Shown here: in pieces, positions 22,108 through 30,004 of the stretch
Position numbering within the stretch: the first letter of the stretch is position 1
Layout of the letters: each line of letters begins with the position of its first letter
Source of the DNA: Clostridia bacterium
GTDB lineage: Bacteria; Bacillota; Clostridia; Christensenellales; CAG-138
Direction of reading: 5' to 3'
Assembly (NCBI GenBank): GCA_016292635.1
Contig: JAEDIC010000019.1
Span: 1 to 39,915 of the forward strand
Length of the DNA: 39,915 nucleotides
The notes under the pieces: generated by a model
What the model saw: only the letters and a program-made list of their open reading frames with translations
Database searches by the model: none
Told to the model about the DNA's origin: nothing
Position numbers and translations under genes: made by a program

Positions 22108-23331
22108 ATGAGGTCCTTCTCAAGGACTGGCTTATATGTGCTGGCAGCTGTAGCGGCGACGGTTCTGCTGACCTCCGCTGTCACTGTGTTTATAATGAGG
22201 GGAGCGGCAGGGGACAGGATAGTGATGTCTGCTGAGCAATATGACCGATACAGCAAGCTTATTGCGCTGGATGAGGTGGCGGAAAGGATAGAGGAGGAAT
22301 ACTACGGCAACGTGCCTTCCCGTGATATCCTTGTTGCGGGCGCCGCATCCGGCATGCTGGATACGCTGAATGATCCTTATGCACGGTATTATTCTGCGGA
22401 AGAATATGAAGAATATCTCTCCTCAATAAACGGCGAATACCGCGGCATAGGTCTGCTGGTGGGTCAACCCGGCGATGAGGGTTCCGAAGTGCTGGAGGTT
22501 TACGAAGGCAGCCCCGGGGAAAAAACCGGCATAAAGGTTGGGGATATAATAACCCATGTGGACGGCGCATCTGTCGCCAATATGCCTCTTGAGGAGCTGA
22601 GCGCCCGCATAGGCGCGAAGTCGGATGAGGGAGCGGTACTTACGCTGAAACGGGGAAACGATACCATTGATGTTACGGTATATGGCGACAATATAACCGT
22701 AAGCAGGGTGGAATACGCCCTTTTCAACCAGCGCACAGGGTATATCACAATAAGTATGTTTACCGGAAACTGTGCTGAGGAATTTGAGGCAGCCCTGGAT
22801 GACCTTAAGGACAGAAAAATGACGTCGCTGGTAATAGACCTTAGGAATAATCCGGGCGGGTCACTGGATATAGTGGTGGATGTGGCGGATCAACTGCTTG
22901 GCAAGGGCATGACCATAGTAAGCGTTGGAAATGATGAAGAGGAAAGGGAGATATACGACGCAAGGGGAGACGCCATTGGAATACCTGTTGCGGTGCTGGT
23001 GAATGAAAACTCCGCTTCCGCCAGCGAAATACTGGCAGCCGCAATACAGGAAAATAATATCGGCGTGGTTGTAGGCACCAATACTTACGGTAAAGGTGTG
23101 GTGCAGACCACCATGCATATTCAGGCTACCGGCGGCTGGCTGAAACTTACCACCGATGCCTATTATACTCCCGATGGGGACAATATACACGGGGAAGGGG
23201 TGACTCCGGATATATATGAAGAACTTCCGGAGGAATACCGCTCTCTGGCAATAAGGGATATAGAACAATCTGATGATAGTCAGCTTTGGAAAGCTTTGGA
23301 ATATGTAAGGTCAAGGGCAGGGAAGGAATAG
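22108..23331 (+). CDS. S41 family C-terminal processing protease (CtpA/B-like)
   Basis: A 407-residue secreted or membrane-tethered protease. A single N-terminal membrane segment (YVLAAVAATVLLTSAVTVFI) precedes a helical region with DPYARYYSAEEYEEYL, a PDZ domain at about 115-190 (GEYRGIGLLVGQ, then KVGDIITHVDG), and the S41 core: SLVIDLRNNPGGSLD, the serine cluster NENSASASEILAA around residues 302-306 and the general-base lysine at about 329 in TNTYGKGVVQ. Such proteases cleave C-terminal tails of proteins outside the membrane; in Bacillus CtpB acts in sporulation signalling. The start at 22108 has GGAGG eight bases upstream; earlier GTG and ATG codons lack one. It is followed by a long hairpin. 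Confidence 0.93.
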   Translation: MRSFSRTGLYVLAAVAATVLLTSAVTVFIMRGAAGDRIVMSAEQYDRYSKLIALDEVAERIEEEYYGNVPSRDILVAGAASGMLDTLNDPYARYYSAEEYEEYLSSINGEYRGIGLLVGQPGDEGSEVLEVYEGSPGEKTGIKVGDIITHVDGASVANMPLEELSARIGAKSDEGAVLTLKRGNDTIDVTVYGDNITVSRVEYALFNQRTGYITISMFTGNCAEEFEAALDDLKDRKMTSLVIDLRNNPGGSLDIVVDVADQLLGKGMTIVSVGNDEEEREIYDARGDAIGIPVAVLVNENSASASEILAAAIQENNIGVVVGTNTYGKGVVQTTMHIQATGGWLKLTTDAYYTPDGDNIHGEGVTPDIYEELPEEYRSLAIRDIEQSDDSQLWKALEYVRSRAGKE

Positions 23332-23339
23332 CGAGAAAT

Positions 23340-23374
23340 AATCATAACCACCGGCCGTGCCGGTGGTTATGATT
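23340..23374. terminator. Long hairpin between convergent genes
   Basis: A perfect 16-bp stem, positions 23340-23355 with 23359-23374 (ACCACCGGC/GCCGGTGGT at the tip), around a three-base CGT loop. There is no clear U-tract on either side. It lies between the S41 stop codon and that of the convergent DUF378 gene and probably ends both transcripts. Confidence 0.75.
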
Positions 23375-23381
23375 GTAAGGT

Positions 23382-23594
23382 TCAGTGGTTTTCGTCGTTG
23401 TGCTTTACGCCATCCCGCCTGAAAAGCAGGGTAATGCCCCATACGCCCGCAAGGCCCACCAGAGAGTAGATGATGCGTGAGAAGGTAGCGCTCATGCCGC
23501 CGAAAAGGCTGGCTACCAGATCAAACTGAAAGAGGCCGATAAGCCCCCAGTTCAGGGCGCCGATTATAACAAGAATCAGTGCAAGAGTATCCAT
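23382..23594 (-). CDS. DUF378 family small membrane protein (YuzA-like)
   Basis: A 70-residue membrane protein with the DUF378 pattern: MDTLALILVIIGALNWGLIG, FDLVASLFGG and a second membrane helix (IIYSLVGLAGVWGITLLF). The NWGL motif is diagnostic. The function is unknown. The start at 23594 has AAAGGAGC upstream and fits the family; the frame is open to 23645. The neighbouring minus-strand genes are close enough to be transcribed together, though a weak hairpin (GGGC/GCCC near 23620-23640) lies before it. Confidence 0.85.
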   Translation of the reverse strand: MDTLALILVIIGALNWGLIGLFQFDLVASLFGGMSATFSRIIYSLVGLAGVWGITLLFRRDGVKHNDENH

Positions 23595-23663
23595 TGTACA
23601 AGCTCCTTTTGCTTTGATGGGCTTATGATGGCCCAAAGGACGCAAAAGAATTCAGGGAAAAAT

Positions 23664-23936
23664 TTACTTTTCCTTTGGATAGAATACTTCTATCTCAAAT
23701 TTGTCAAAATCAACCGGTTCTACAAAATCCGAAGGGATAAATACTACCCGTGAGAAATCCGCTATTTCTTTAAGATGCTTTTTTAATATAAGAGGGCGGG
23801 AAAGGTCCAGCTCCTCGCAGAGGGGGCCGATGAGCTCATGCCAGTTCGGGCTGCTGTCCCGGGTGAGTTCCGGGTATTCTATGGTGTGCTGGCGTTGTAT
23901 CCTGTTATCCTTGCGGACTATTCCCCATAGTTTCAT
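23664..23936 (-). CDS. Conserved-looking unknown protein
   Basis: A 90-residue soluble protein beginning MKLWGIVRKDNRIQRQHTIE. I do not recognise a named domain. It has a short strand pair at the N-terminus, a helical middle (NWHELIGPLCEELDL) and a strand-rich C-terminus (SRVVFIPSDFVEPVDFDK) ending in FEIEVFYPKEK. No cysteines form a metal site and there is no membrane segment. AAGGAG lies nine bases before the ATG at 23936, and codon use agrees with the neighbours, so it is very likely a real gene. It lies after the SH3-protein gene, separated by a terminator hairpin. Confidence 0.7.
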   Translation of the reverse strand: MKLWGIVRKDNRIQRQHTIEYPELTRDSSPNWHELIGPLCEELDLSRPLILKKHLKEIADFSRVVFIPSDFVEPVDFDKFEIEVFYPKEK

Positions 23937-23956
23937 GGGCGGTTTCTCCTTTTTGG

Positions 23957-23990
23957 ATAAAATCAAGGGCGGCAGAACTGTCCGCCGCCC
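23957..23990 (-). terminator. Terminator of the zinc-ribbon/SH3 gene
   Basis: On the minus strand GGGCGGC (23990-23984) pairs with GCCGCCC (23973-23967) and is followed by TTGATTTTAT. It lies 17 bases after the stop codon. Confidence 0.8.
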
Positions 23991-24006
23991 CCAAAAGTAT
24001 CAGTGA

Positions 24007-25809
24007 TTACTTTTGCAGATACTGGGTGGAAACAAAGAGTATCTTGTTGTTGTACTCTATCATGCTCCAGCCGTTGCCTGCGTCTTTGACAAAGCTTACG
24101 GCGGTGCCGTTGGCAAGCTGCTCAACACGCTCCGCATCGGAGGATGCAGCGGAGCGGATATTGATATCGTCGCCCTTTATGGTGGCGGGGGTAGTGGTGT
24201 AAGAGGCGATATCGCTTACCTTCTTGATGTATCCGCCGGAAACATAGGCCTCGCCGTTGTTATAGGCGATCTTGTACCAGTCGTTGCTGTCCGCGCTGAT
24301 AACGTATACCTTCTCGCTAAGGGAGAGGGTTCCTATCTTATTGCCGGAGGTGCCTGCTATATCGCGTACGTTTACGCCGTCATCGGTTGCATAGTAGATT
24401 GCTACAGCGTCGCCCGCATTGGAGGGAGCGGCTGCTGCGGCGCCGGTATTTCCACCTGCGGCAGCGTTATTGGTGTACTCGATGGTGAAAGTCTTGCGGG
24501 CTATGGCATAGCCGTTCTTGCGGGCTTCAACATTGAGGGAAACCGTGCCGGTCTCGGTAAGGTTGTAGGTGTAGGTGAAGCTGCCGGTCTCATCCACGGG
24601 TACGGCGGCATCGCCCACGAATACGGATACGGTGGTATCGCCTACCATGCCCGCAATCTCAACGGCAGGGCTGGTGACGGAGAAACTCTCGGTGTTGGGA
24701 GAGGTTACCGTCATGTCGATGGTGGGGATGGGAACGTGGATGGGCTGTTCGAATACAATATCTTCGCTTTCGCCCTTCTTGTTGATAACGCTGATATCGG
24801 GATATACGGGCAAAGTGCCGTCAGCAGCCAGCATATCGGGATCTACGGGTTCGCCGGGAATCCAAAGCTGCTCGGGTATGGCAAAGGTAACGGATTTGCC
24901 GGTAACGGGTTCTTCACGCTCAATGGAGCCGCCCTCAAAGCGAACGGTGCTGCCCTTCTTGGCGTAGGTGGTGATGTTGTATACGGTGTCACCTGTGGCA
25001 GACGTAGTCTTTTCGATGGTTGCGGCATCGGTAACGGCAGAACCGGAGAACAGGCCGCCGCTGACCAGCTTGATTATGCCGAATATCAACAGGCCTGCAA
25101 CCACAACGCCGCCCAGTATCATGGCCATAAGCTTAATGTTCAGGCTGCCGCGCTTTTTGCGGGAAGCGGGCTTTGCGGTGCGTGCGCCGGATTTGCCCCT
25201 GGAAGAGCCGCCCTTTGCGGAGCTGCCCTTGGCGTTTGCATTCCTGCTGCGGGAAGGACGCTCCCCGCGGGCTTCTTCGGTGCGGTCATAGGAAAACATA
25301 CGGTCGTCGATGGGATCCGCATACTTGATGGCCTGCCTGGGTGCAGAGGGTGCGGAATATGAGCCTGTCCATGCGGAAGAGGCTACCGAAGACGCCGCAG
25401 CGGCGGATGATACGGCGGCTGCCTCGTAACGGGCGCCGCAGGAATTGCAAAAACGCTGGCCGGAAATCATGGATGCGCCGCAATTGGGGCAGCTGGTGCC
25501 GCCGGCCTGGGCGGGGCGTGGGCGCTGCTGAGCAGCCTGAACGGAAGCCTGGGGATGTGCGGATGCCTGCTGAGCAGGGGCTGCCTCAGGTTCCGCAGCC
25601 TTGGGAGCGCTAAAATAATCCGAAGGTATATCGCTTTCGGATATGGTGTTTGCGTTAAAGTCGGGCTTGGCCCATTTGGGTGAATTTACGAAGCTTCTGC
25701 CAAAGCTGCCGGGCTGGTTGGCGGAAGAGCCCTCGTTAAGGGGTGCAGCACATTTTTCACAGTATTCGAGGTAATCCTCGTTTTTTGCGCCGCAGTTCTT
25801 ACATACCAT
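24007..25809 (-). CDS. Zinc-ribbon membrane protein with tandem bacterial SH3 domains
   Basis: A 600-residue protein. It starts with a zinc ribbon, CKNCGAKNEDYLEYCEKC (residues 3-20), then an Ala/Pro/Gln-rich linker, a second ribbon, CPNCGASMISGQRFCNSC (about 107-124), and a basic Ser/Arg/Lys region (about 185-225). One membrane segment (MAMILGGVVVAGLLIFGIIK) follows. The external part has Ig-like strand-rich regions (about 265-440) and two SH3b domains near the C-terminus (DGVNVRDIAGTSGNKIGTL, then DDINIRSAASSDAERV). SH3b domains often bind peptidoglycan. The layout suggests a protein anchored in the membrane with a cytoplasmic zinc-bound head and a wall-facing tail. The role is not known. 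AGGAGGT lies six bases before the ATG. Confidence 0.85.
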   Translation of the reverse strand: MVCKNCGAKNEDYLEYCEKCAAPLNEGSSANQPGSFGRSFVNSPKWAKPDFNANTISESDIPSDYFSAPKAAEPEAAPAQQASAHPQASVQAAQQRPRPAQAGGTSCPNCGASMISGQRFCNSCGARYEAAAVSSAAAASSVASSAWTGSYSAPSAPRQAIKYADPIDDRMFSYDRTEEARGERPSRSRNANAKGSSAKGGSSRGKSGARTAKPASRKKRGSLNIKLMAMILGGVVVAGLLIFGIIKLVSGGLFSGSAVTDAATIEKTTSATGDTVYNITTYAKKGSTVRFEGGSIEREEPVTGKSVTFAIPEQLWIPGEPVDPDMLAADGTLPVYPDISVINKKGESEDIVFEQPIHVPIPTIDMTVTSPNTESFSVTSPAVEIAGMVGDTTVSVFVGDAAVPVDETGSFTYTYNLTETGTVSLNVEARKNGYAIARKTFTIEYTNNAAAGGNTGAAAAAPSNAGDAVAIYYATDDGVNVRDIAGTSGNKIGTLSLSEKVYVISADSNDWYKIAYNNGEAYVSGGYIKKVSDIASYTTTPATIKGDDINIRSAASSDAERVEQLANGTAVSFVKDAGNGWSMIEYNNKILFVSTQYLQK

Positions 25810-25842
25810 AAAAATACCTCCTGCAAGGTCTATTCATAGGAT

Positions 25843-25871
25843 ATTATATCAAATACTTATAGGTAATGAAA
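25843..25871 (-). promoter_or_regulatory. Promoter of the zinc-ribbon/SH3 gene
   Basis: On the minus strand TTTCAT (25871-25866) and a consensus TATAAT (25848-25843) are 17 bases apart, upstream of the AGGAGGT site. Confidence 0.65.
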
Positions 25872-25951
25872 TACCTTTTCCCCGATAAATATAAACAAAC
25901 TTTGAATTATAAACAATGCTTTCAAATATGATGACGGTAAGTTGATTTGCA

Positions 25952-25960
25952 TGGTATAAT
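25952..25960 (+). promoter_or_regulatory. Extended -10 promoter of the lipoprotein gene
   Basis: TGGTATAAT (25952-25960) is an extended -10 element. The -35 region has only a weak match (ATGACG at 25931, 18 bases before the -10 hexamer). Confidence 0.55.
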
Positions 25961-26015
25961 TACTAATAGCTGAAATTCTGGCTGTTAAATGTGACCGTAT
26001 AACGGAGGAAAAAAC

Positions 26016-27872
26016 ATGAAACGCTTTCTTTCCGCTGTTTTGATAGCATGTATGCTGCTCGGCCTTTGCGCCTGCAGTCCCAAAGAAGACCCGTTCAAAG
26101 GATATACTACCGAGGGGGATATCTCCGGCGGAGTGCATCTCGATCATGCCAACGCCAGAAGTGTTTCCCTATGGCAGGAGGGGGACAGCACCTATATAAA
26201 GCTCACCTTCAACGTGGGCAGCCGTATGAGCGGCGGCGGCGATGAAGCCCCGGCATCAACTTCGCCCAGCTATAAGGTGTATGCTCTAAGCTATCCTTCA
26301 AGGCTGGTGGTAGAGTTTGAGTCTTTGGAATATTCCGACTATGAACATGACAGCTTTACTCCCGCAGGCTGCGTGGTAGGCAGCTTCTTACACAGGATAG
26401 AGGGAGAGGAAAAGGCCGCAATATACTTCCAGCTTGCGGCGGATGCGGCTTTTAAAGCGTTTTCCGGCGGCAATCAGCTTGAGATAGAGATAAAGCCCAT
26501 GCCCGAGCCCGAACAGAAAAAGGGCAAGGAGCGGCAGCGCTTTATTGCCACCGCTAACGCATACCGGGATTACTGCGGAGGCAGACTGACCGATGTTGCC
26601 ATGACGCCCAGCCTTGATTCATCTTTGCAGAATCTTCTGCTGGTATCCGAGGTTATGGATTCTGATATAACTGCTGAATTGTTTATAAACGAGACGGTCG
26701 CCTCATGCCCCAATGCCGTTCGTGAGGAATGGACGGTACAGCCTATACAGTACGGCGAGCTTCCCCATTACGATGCGTCCCTTGGATATATGGCGGCATA
26801 TTCCGAGGCGGTGGTTCGCATTGGCGATACGGCTGACGCTGCGCAGGTATACATACCCGACGGATGGTATCTTACAGAGCTTCCCAAGCGCTCTGGCGGC
26901 GGTTCACTTTATACCCGAAATACCGTTATAGGCGATATGTCTTCGGAGTACGAATGCGAAACGCTGTGGGTCATGAATAAGGATGGCAGCGCAGAAGAAT
27001 TTCTTGATTACGAATTTCAAACGGTTGAAAGCGCGGCGTTTTCCCCGGACGGGAGGCGGCTTGCGGTGCTGGAGAGGGCGGCGGAAACCACTAATCTCTA
27101 TATATTCGATGTTGAAACCGAGGAACTGACCGCCAACCTTACCGATATGGGCTTCGGCGACATGGTCAGCGTATATACCTGGGATGACCTTGGCACCACC
27201 TTGTACTCAGTAAGCGGTACGGATATGATGCTCATCCATCAGTACGATTTTAACGTGCCCACAGAGAACAAGCGCCACGGTGTTGTGGAGAAAAACGGCG
27301 CGGATGAGGGCTGCATAGCCTATTGCGACGGCAGCGTCTATTTTGTTCAGGGCGATATGGAGCGGGGCGATGTGATATACCGTGTTAAGTGCGACGGCGG
27401 CGTGAGAAAAGCCTTTACCGAGGGCAGTTCGTTCAAACTCTCCCCGGATAATGCCCATATGGCAATAAATGCGGAAAGCGGTATATCAGCGTCCAGCAGC
27501 GCATCGGCAAAGTTCCGCCTTTATGACATGGCCACGGGGGAAAGCACTAAGATCACCGATGATTTTGGGCCCCAGTCCTTTATCTGGTCAAATGATGGCA
27601 CAAGGCTGTATTACTTTGAAAACCGCCTTTCCGGCGATGGCGGCGAAAGCTCCGAGGAGACCGGGGTGACTGTGCAGGACGATTATCCTTACACCCTCTG
27701 GATGTACGATGTGGCCTCCGGCGAAAGCACCAAGATAGGCGATTTTCCCACAACGTCCATTTACCCCGGAGACAGCGCCGGCGTACTTTACTTCACATAC
27801 AGCGATGCGGACACCATGGGTCAGAGAGTAAAGGCCACATACCGCATAAATGTGGACGATATAGCCGGTTAA
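26016..27872 (+). CDS. Lipoprotein with AMIN-like and beta-propeller-like regions
   Basis: A 618-residue exported lipoprotein. The signal peptide is MKRFLSAVLIACMLLGLCAC, with the lipid-modified cysteine at residue 20. Residues about 85-165 resemble an AMIN-type fold (YKVYALSYPSRLVVEFESLE, then AAIYFQLAADAAFKAF), a class that binds the cell wall. From about 340 there are WD40/TolB-like blades: FSPDGRRLAVLE, LYIFDVETEEL, KLSPDNAHMAINAES, WSNDGTRLYYFE and LWMYDVASGES. No enzymatic motif is visible. The combination suggests a surface scaffold or sensor. ACGGAGG lies upstream of the ATG. It is divergent from the SH3 protein gene, with which it may share a role at the wall, though this is only neighbourhood evidence. 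Confidence 0.82.
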   Translation: MKRFLSAVLIACMLLGLCACSPKEDPFKGYTTEGDISGGVHLDHANARSVSLWQEGDSTYIKLTFNVGSRMSGGGDEAPASTSPSYKVYALSYPSRLVVEFESLEYSDYEHDSFTPAGCVVGSFLHRIEGEEKAAIYFQLAADAAFKAFSGGNQLEIEIKPMPEPEQKKGKERQRFIATANAYRDYCGGRLTDVAMTPSLDSSLQNLLLVSEVMDSDITAELFINETVASCPNAVREEWTVQPIQYGELPHYDASLGYMAAYSEAVVRIGDTADAAQVYIPDGWYLTELPKRSGGGSLYTRNTVIGDMSSEYECETLWVMNKDGSAEEFLDYEFQTVESAAFSPDGRRLAVLERAAETTNLYIFDVETEELTANLTDMGFGDMVSVYTWDDLGTTLYSVSGTDMMLIHQYDFNVPTENKRHGVVEKNGADEGCIAYCDGSVYFVQGDMERGDVIYRVKCDGGVRKAFTEGSSFKLSPDNAHMAINAESGISASSSASAKFRLYDMATGESTKITDDFGPQSFIWSNDGTRLYYFENRLSGDGGESSEETGVTVQDDYPYTLWMYDVASGESTKIGDFPTTSIYPGDSAGVLYFTYSDADTMGQRVKATYRINVDDIAG

Positions 27873-27901
27873 CGTAAAAAAAGTGGACATAAGCGCATAC
27901 T

Positions 27902-27931
27902 TTGTTGTAAAATGACACAGTAAAATATAAA
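27902..27931 (+). promoter_or_regulatory. Promoter of the folate riboswitch/folT transcript
   Basis: TTGTTG (27902-27907) and TATAAA (27926-27931) are 18 bases apart. Transcription would start close to the 5' edge of the riboswitch. Confidence 0.55.
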
Positions 27932-27935
27932 AAAC

Positions 27936-28053
27936 GCAGAGTAGGATGCCGTGCGTGGCGGGATTAATCCCGCGCAGTGCTGCTCGGACGGGGAGTTGCC
28001 GGGCAGACGAATAGCGATACTTCGCTTGCGGTACGGCCTCCGCATCCCGCTGC
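27936..28053 (+). ncRNA. Tetrahydrofolate (THF) riboswitch
   Basis: The leader of folT contains the THF riboswitch landmarks: GCAGAGTAGGATGCC at the 5' side, GTGCGTGGCGGG, GGGGAGTTGCC, GACGAATAGC, GCTTGCGGTACGGC, and the closing CCGCATCCCGCTG. The outer helix pairs GCAG (27936-27939) with CTGC (28050-28053), and GGATGC pairs with GCATCC near it. The class binds reduced folates and reduces expression of folate uptake or synthesis genes. No hairpin with a U-tract follows, so control probably works on translation of folT. Confidence 0.88.
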
Positions 28054-28125
28054 TGCATAACCATGAGGACGCAACCTCTTCTTATGTGGTAATATGGGAC
28101 GCTATGTGAAGAAAGGTGGCTTTTC

Positions 28126-28662
28126 ATGGAAAACAATGACCGTCTTAACATTGGTGTCGGCACGAGAAAACTCGTTTACTGTGCGCTGCTTACAGCCCTT
28201 GGCGTGATATTGGGAGGAATGCTCAGCATTCCCGCCATGCCCCTGGGTTCCTATACGCTGAAGATAGGCTTCGGCGTGTTGCCGGTGATAATGTCCGCAG
28301 TGCTTTACGGACCGCTGTATGGCGGCGTAGTTGGGGGACTTACAGACCTTCTTCAGTCGCTGATATTTCCAAAGGGGCCATATATGCCCTGGTTTACTGT
28401 CATCGGCGTATTGTTCGGCGTGATACCCGGACTGTTTTTTTGCAAAGGACAGCAGCCCACGATAAGGAGGCTATTTGCCGCCATATTCACAGGGCAAACG
28501 GTATGCAGCGTTGTGCTGAATACGCTGCTGCTCATGTGGCTGTACGGTTTGCCATACGAGATAGTGTATGCCCGCATAGTGAATCAGGCGGTGATGATTC
28601 CGCTATATACGGTAATGGTTTACTGGCTGATAAAGGTTCTTAAGCGGGGCGGTGTAATATAA
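28126..28662 (+). CDS. folT: ECF transporter folate-binding subunit FolT
   Basis: A 178-residue integral membrane protein of the ECF substrate-binding (S component) type. It has the family pattern KLVYCALLTALGVILGGMLS, LKIGFGVLPVIMSAVLYGP, GGVVGGLTDLLQSLIFPKGP and FTVIGVLFGVIPGLFF, with five or six membrane segments. With a shared energising module (EcfT and two ATPases, not in this window) it imports folate. The THF riboswitch upstream supports folate as substrate. AAAGGTGG lies before the ATG at 28126. It is followed after 52 bases by yaaL. Confidence 0.93.
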   Translation: MENNDRLNIGVGTRKLVYCALLTALGVILGGMLSIPAMPLGSYTLKIGFGVLPVIMSAVLYGPLYGGVVGGLTDLLQSLIFPKGPYMPWFTVIGVLFGVIPGLFFCKGQQPTIRRLFAAIFTGQTVCSVVLNTLLLMWLYGLPYEIVYARIVNQAVMIPLYTVMVYWLIKVLKRGGVI

Positions 28663-28714
28663 CTCATAAAATATGTGCATACTTTTCCGTATATACCAAA
28701 ATACGGAGGCGCAT

Positions 28715-28927
28715 ATGTTATTTATGAGAAATAAAGTACCCAAAGAGGACGACAGGGCCGCAGATGTGCTCAAGGCCATGGAACAATGGCAGGAGGCTCG
28801 GCGCTATTTTGAAAACGTAAGCGATACCGATCTTGTGGATTACGCAATATACGAGGCGGAGGCGGCAAGAAGAAAATATATGCTGCTGCTGAGGCGCTAT
28901 GCTGAGGAGCGGCAAAACAGGGAGTAG
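28715..28927 (+). CDS. yaaL: DUF2508 family protein (YaaL)
   Basis: A 70-residue protein with the DUF2508 core: EQWQEARRYFENVSDTDLVDYAIYEAE and ARRKYMLLLRRY (given here in parts). The DxxLxDYAIYxxEAAxxxYxxLL pattern matches YaaL of Bacillus, which lies beside bofA, as here. The biochemical function is unknown. The start at 28715 has GGAGG six bases upstream; the frame is open to 28673. A small hairpin (CCGTAT 28687-28692 with ATACGG 28701-28706) overlaps the first two bases of the binding site. Confidence 0.85.
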   Translation: MLFMRNKVPKEDDRAADVLKAMEQWQEARRYFENVSDTDLVDYAIYEAEAARRKYMLLLRRYAEERQNRE

Positions 28928-28938
28928 AATAACATAAA

Positions 28939-29196
28939 ATGATAACCATGCTTGTGATGTTCGGAATAGGGCTGCTGATACTGTGGATACTGTTCAAGGT
29001 ATTTCGCTGGCCCCTGAAGGTGCTGGGAAAGCTGATAGTCAATGCAATAATGGGCGCTATTGTGCTTGTGCTGGTGAACCTCATAGGCGGATTTTTTGGT
29101 TTTACTTTGCCCATAACGGCCTTCACGTCCCTTATAGTGGGTTTACTGGGTGTGCCGGGCGTAGCTATAATAGCGGCCTGGGTGTTTCTTCTGTAA
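28939..29196 (+). CDS. bofA: BofA family protein (pro-sigma-K processing inhibitor type)
   Basis: An 85-residue protein with two or three membrane segments and the BofA signature: FKVFRWPLKVLGKLIVNAIMG, then LVNLIGGFFGFTLPITAFTSL and VGLLGVPGVAII. In Bacillus BofA holds back the SpoIVFB protease that activates sigma-K during sporulation. Its presence supports a spore-forming lineage, although BofA homologues persist in some non-sporulating relatives. It starts 11 bases after the yaaL stop with no strong binding site of its own, so coupling to yaaL is likely. A terminator follows. Confidence 0.9.
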   Translation: MITMLVMFGIGLLILWILFKVFRWPLKVLGKLIVNAIMGAIVLVLVNLIGGFFGFTLPITAFTSLIVGLLGVPGVAIIAAWVFLL

Positions 29197-29206
29197 TGAA
29201 AGAATA

Positions 29207-29239
29207 AAAGGCTCCCGGAATGAATACGGGGGTCTTTTT
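29207..29239 (+). terminator. Terminator after bofA
   Basis: AAAGGCTCCCG (29207-29217) pairs over 11 positions, with two G-T pairs, with CGGGGGTCTTT (29227-29237), followed by two more T. It separates the folT-yaaL-bofA unit from the sirtuin gene. Confidence 0.8.
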
Positions 29240-29258
29240 GTGAAAGGAAGTGCAAAAT

Positions 29259-29987
29259 ATGTCGGATGTTGCAAAGCTTAAGGACATGATAGCTTCCTCG
29301 GGCCGGATTGCGTTTTTCGGCGGAGCAGGGGTAAGCACCGAGTCCGGCATTCCTGATTTTCGCAGCGAAAACGGCATATACGACGCCATACGCCGCTTTG
29401 GCGAGCGGCCTGAGACCCTTCTCAGCCACAGCTTTTTTATGAAGAATACCGAGCGGTTTTATGAATATTACCGGAGCGCCCTTCTTGTAACGGATGTTCA
29501 GCCAAACGACGCCCATAAAGCATTGGCGGCGTTGGAACAAGCGGGCAGGCTTACCGCCGTGGTTACCCAGAATATTGACGGTCTTCATACAAAGGCAGGA
29601 AGCAAAAACGTATACGAGCTCCACGGAAGCATATACAGAAACTACTGCATGGATTGCGGTAAGGCCTATTCCGCAGAGGACATAATGGATATGGATAACG
29701 TGCCGCGCTGCCGGTGCGGAGGTATAATCAAGCCGGATGTGGTGTTGTATGAGGAAGGGCTGGACAACGATACCATACGGGCTGCGGTCACTCACATAAT
29801 GCGGGCGGATATGCTGATAGTCGGCGGAACGTCCCTTGCAGTCTATCCTGCGGCGGGACTCATAGACTATTACAGGGGAGATAAGCTGGTGCTTATAAAC
29901 AAGAGCGAGACCCCGTGCGACTCGAAGGCAGACCTTGTTGTACACGACGCCATAGGCAGGGTGCTTAGGGAAGCGGTATTAAATTGA
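29259..29987 (+). CDS. Sirtuin, NAD-dependent protein deacylase
   Basis: A 242-residue Sir2/CobB-type enzyme that removes acyl groups from lysines using NAD+. Motifs: FFGGAGVSTESGIPDFRS for NAD binding, TQNIDGLH, the catalytic histidine in ELHGS, a four-cysteine zinc site (CMDCG, then CRC with GG), PDVVLYEE and GGTSLAVYPAAG. All catalytic parts are present. The ATG at 29259 has AGGAAG eight bases upstream; an in-frame GTG at 29250 is part of that site. The next gene starts 17 bases downstream, so the sirtuin, the CDF exporter and perhaps the GlmU-like gene form one transcript. Confidence 0.94.
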   Translation: MSDVAKLKDMIASSGRIAFFGGAGVSTESGIPDFRSENGIYDAIRRFGERPETLLSHSFFMKNTERFYEYYRSALLVTDVQPNDAHKALAALEQAGRLTAVVTQNIDGLHTKAGSKNVYELHGSIYRNYCMDCGKAYSAEDIMDMDNVPRCRCGGIIKPDVVLYEEGLDNDTIRAAVTHIMRADMLIVGGTSLAVYPAAGLIDYYRGDKLVLINKSETPCDSKADLVVHDAIGRVLREAVLN

Positions 29988-30004
29988 TTCGGAGCAGTAT
30001 ATAA

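Noticed and set aside
24013..25362. 449-codon open frame on the + strand
   Set aside because: It is antisense to the zinc-ribbon/SH3 gene, Gly/Ala-rich by composition, and has no ribosome binding site.
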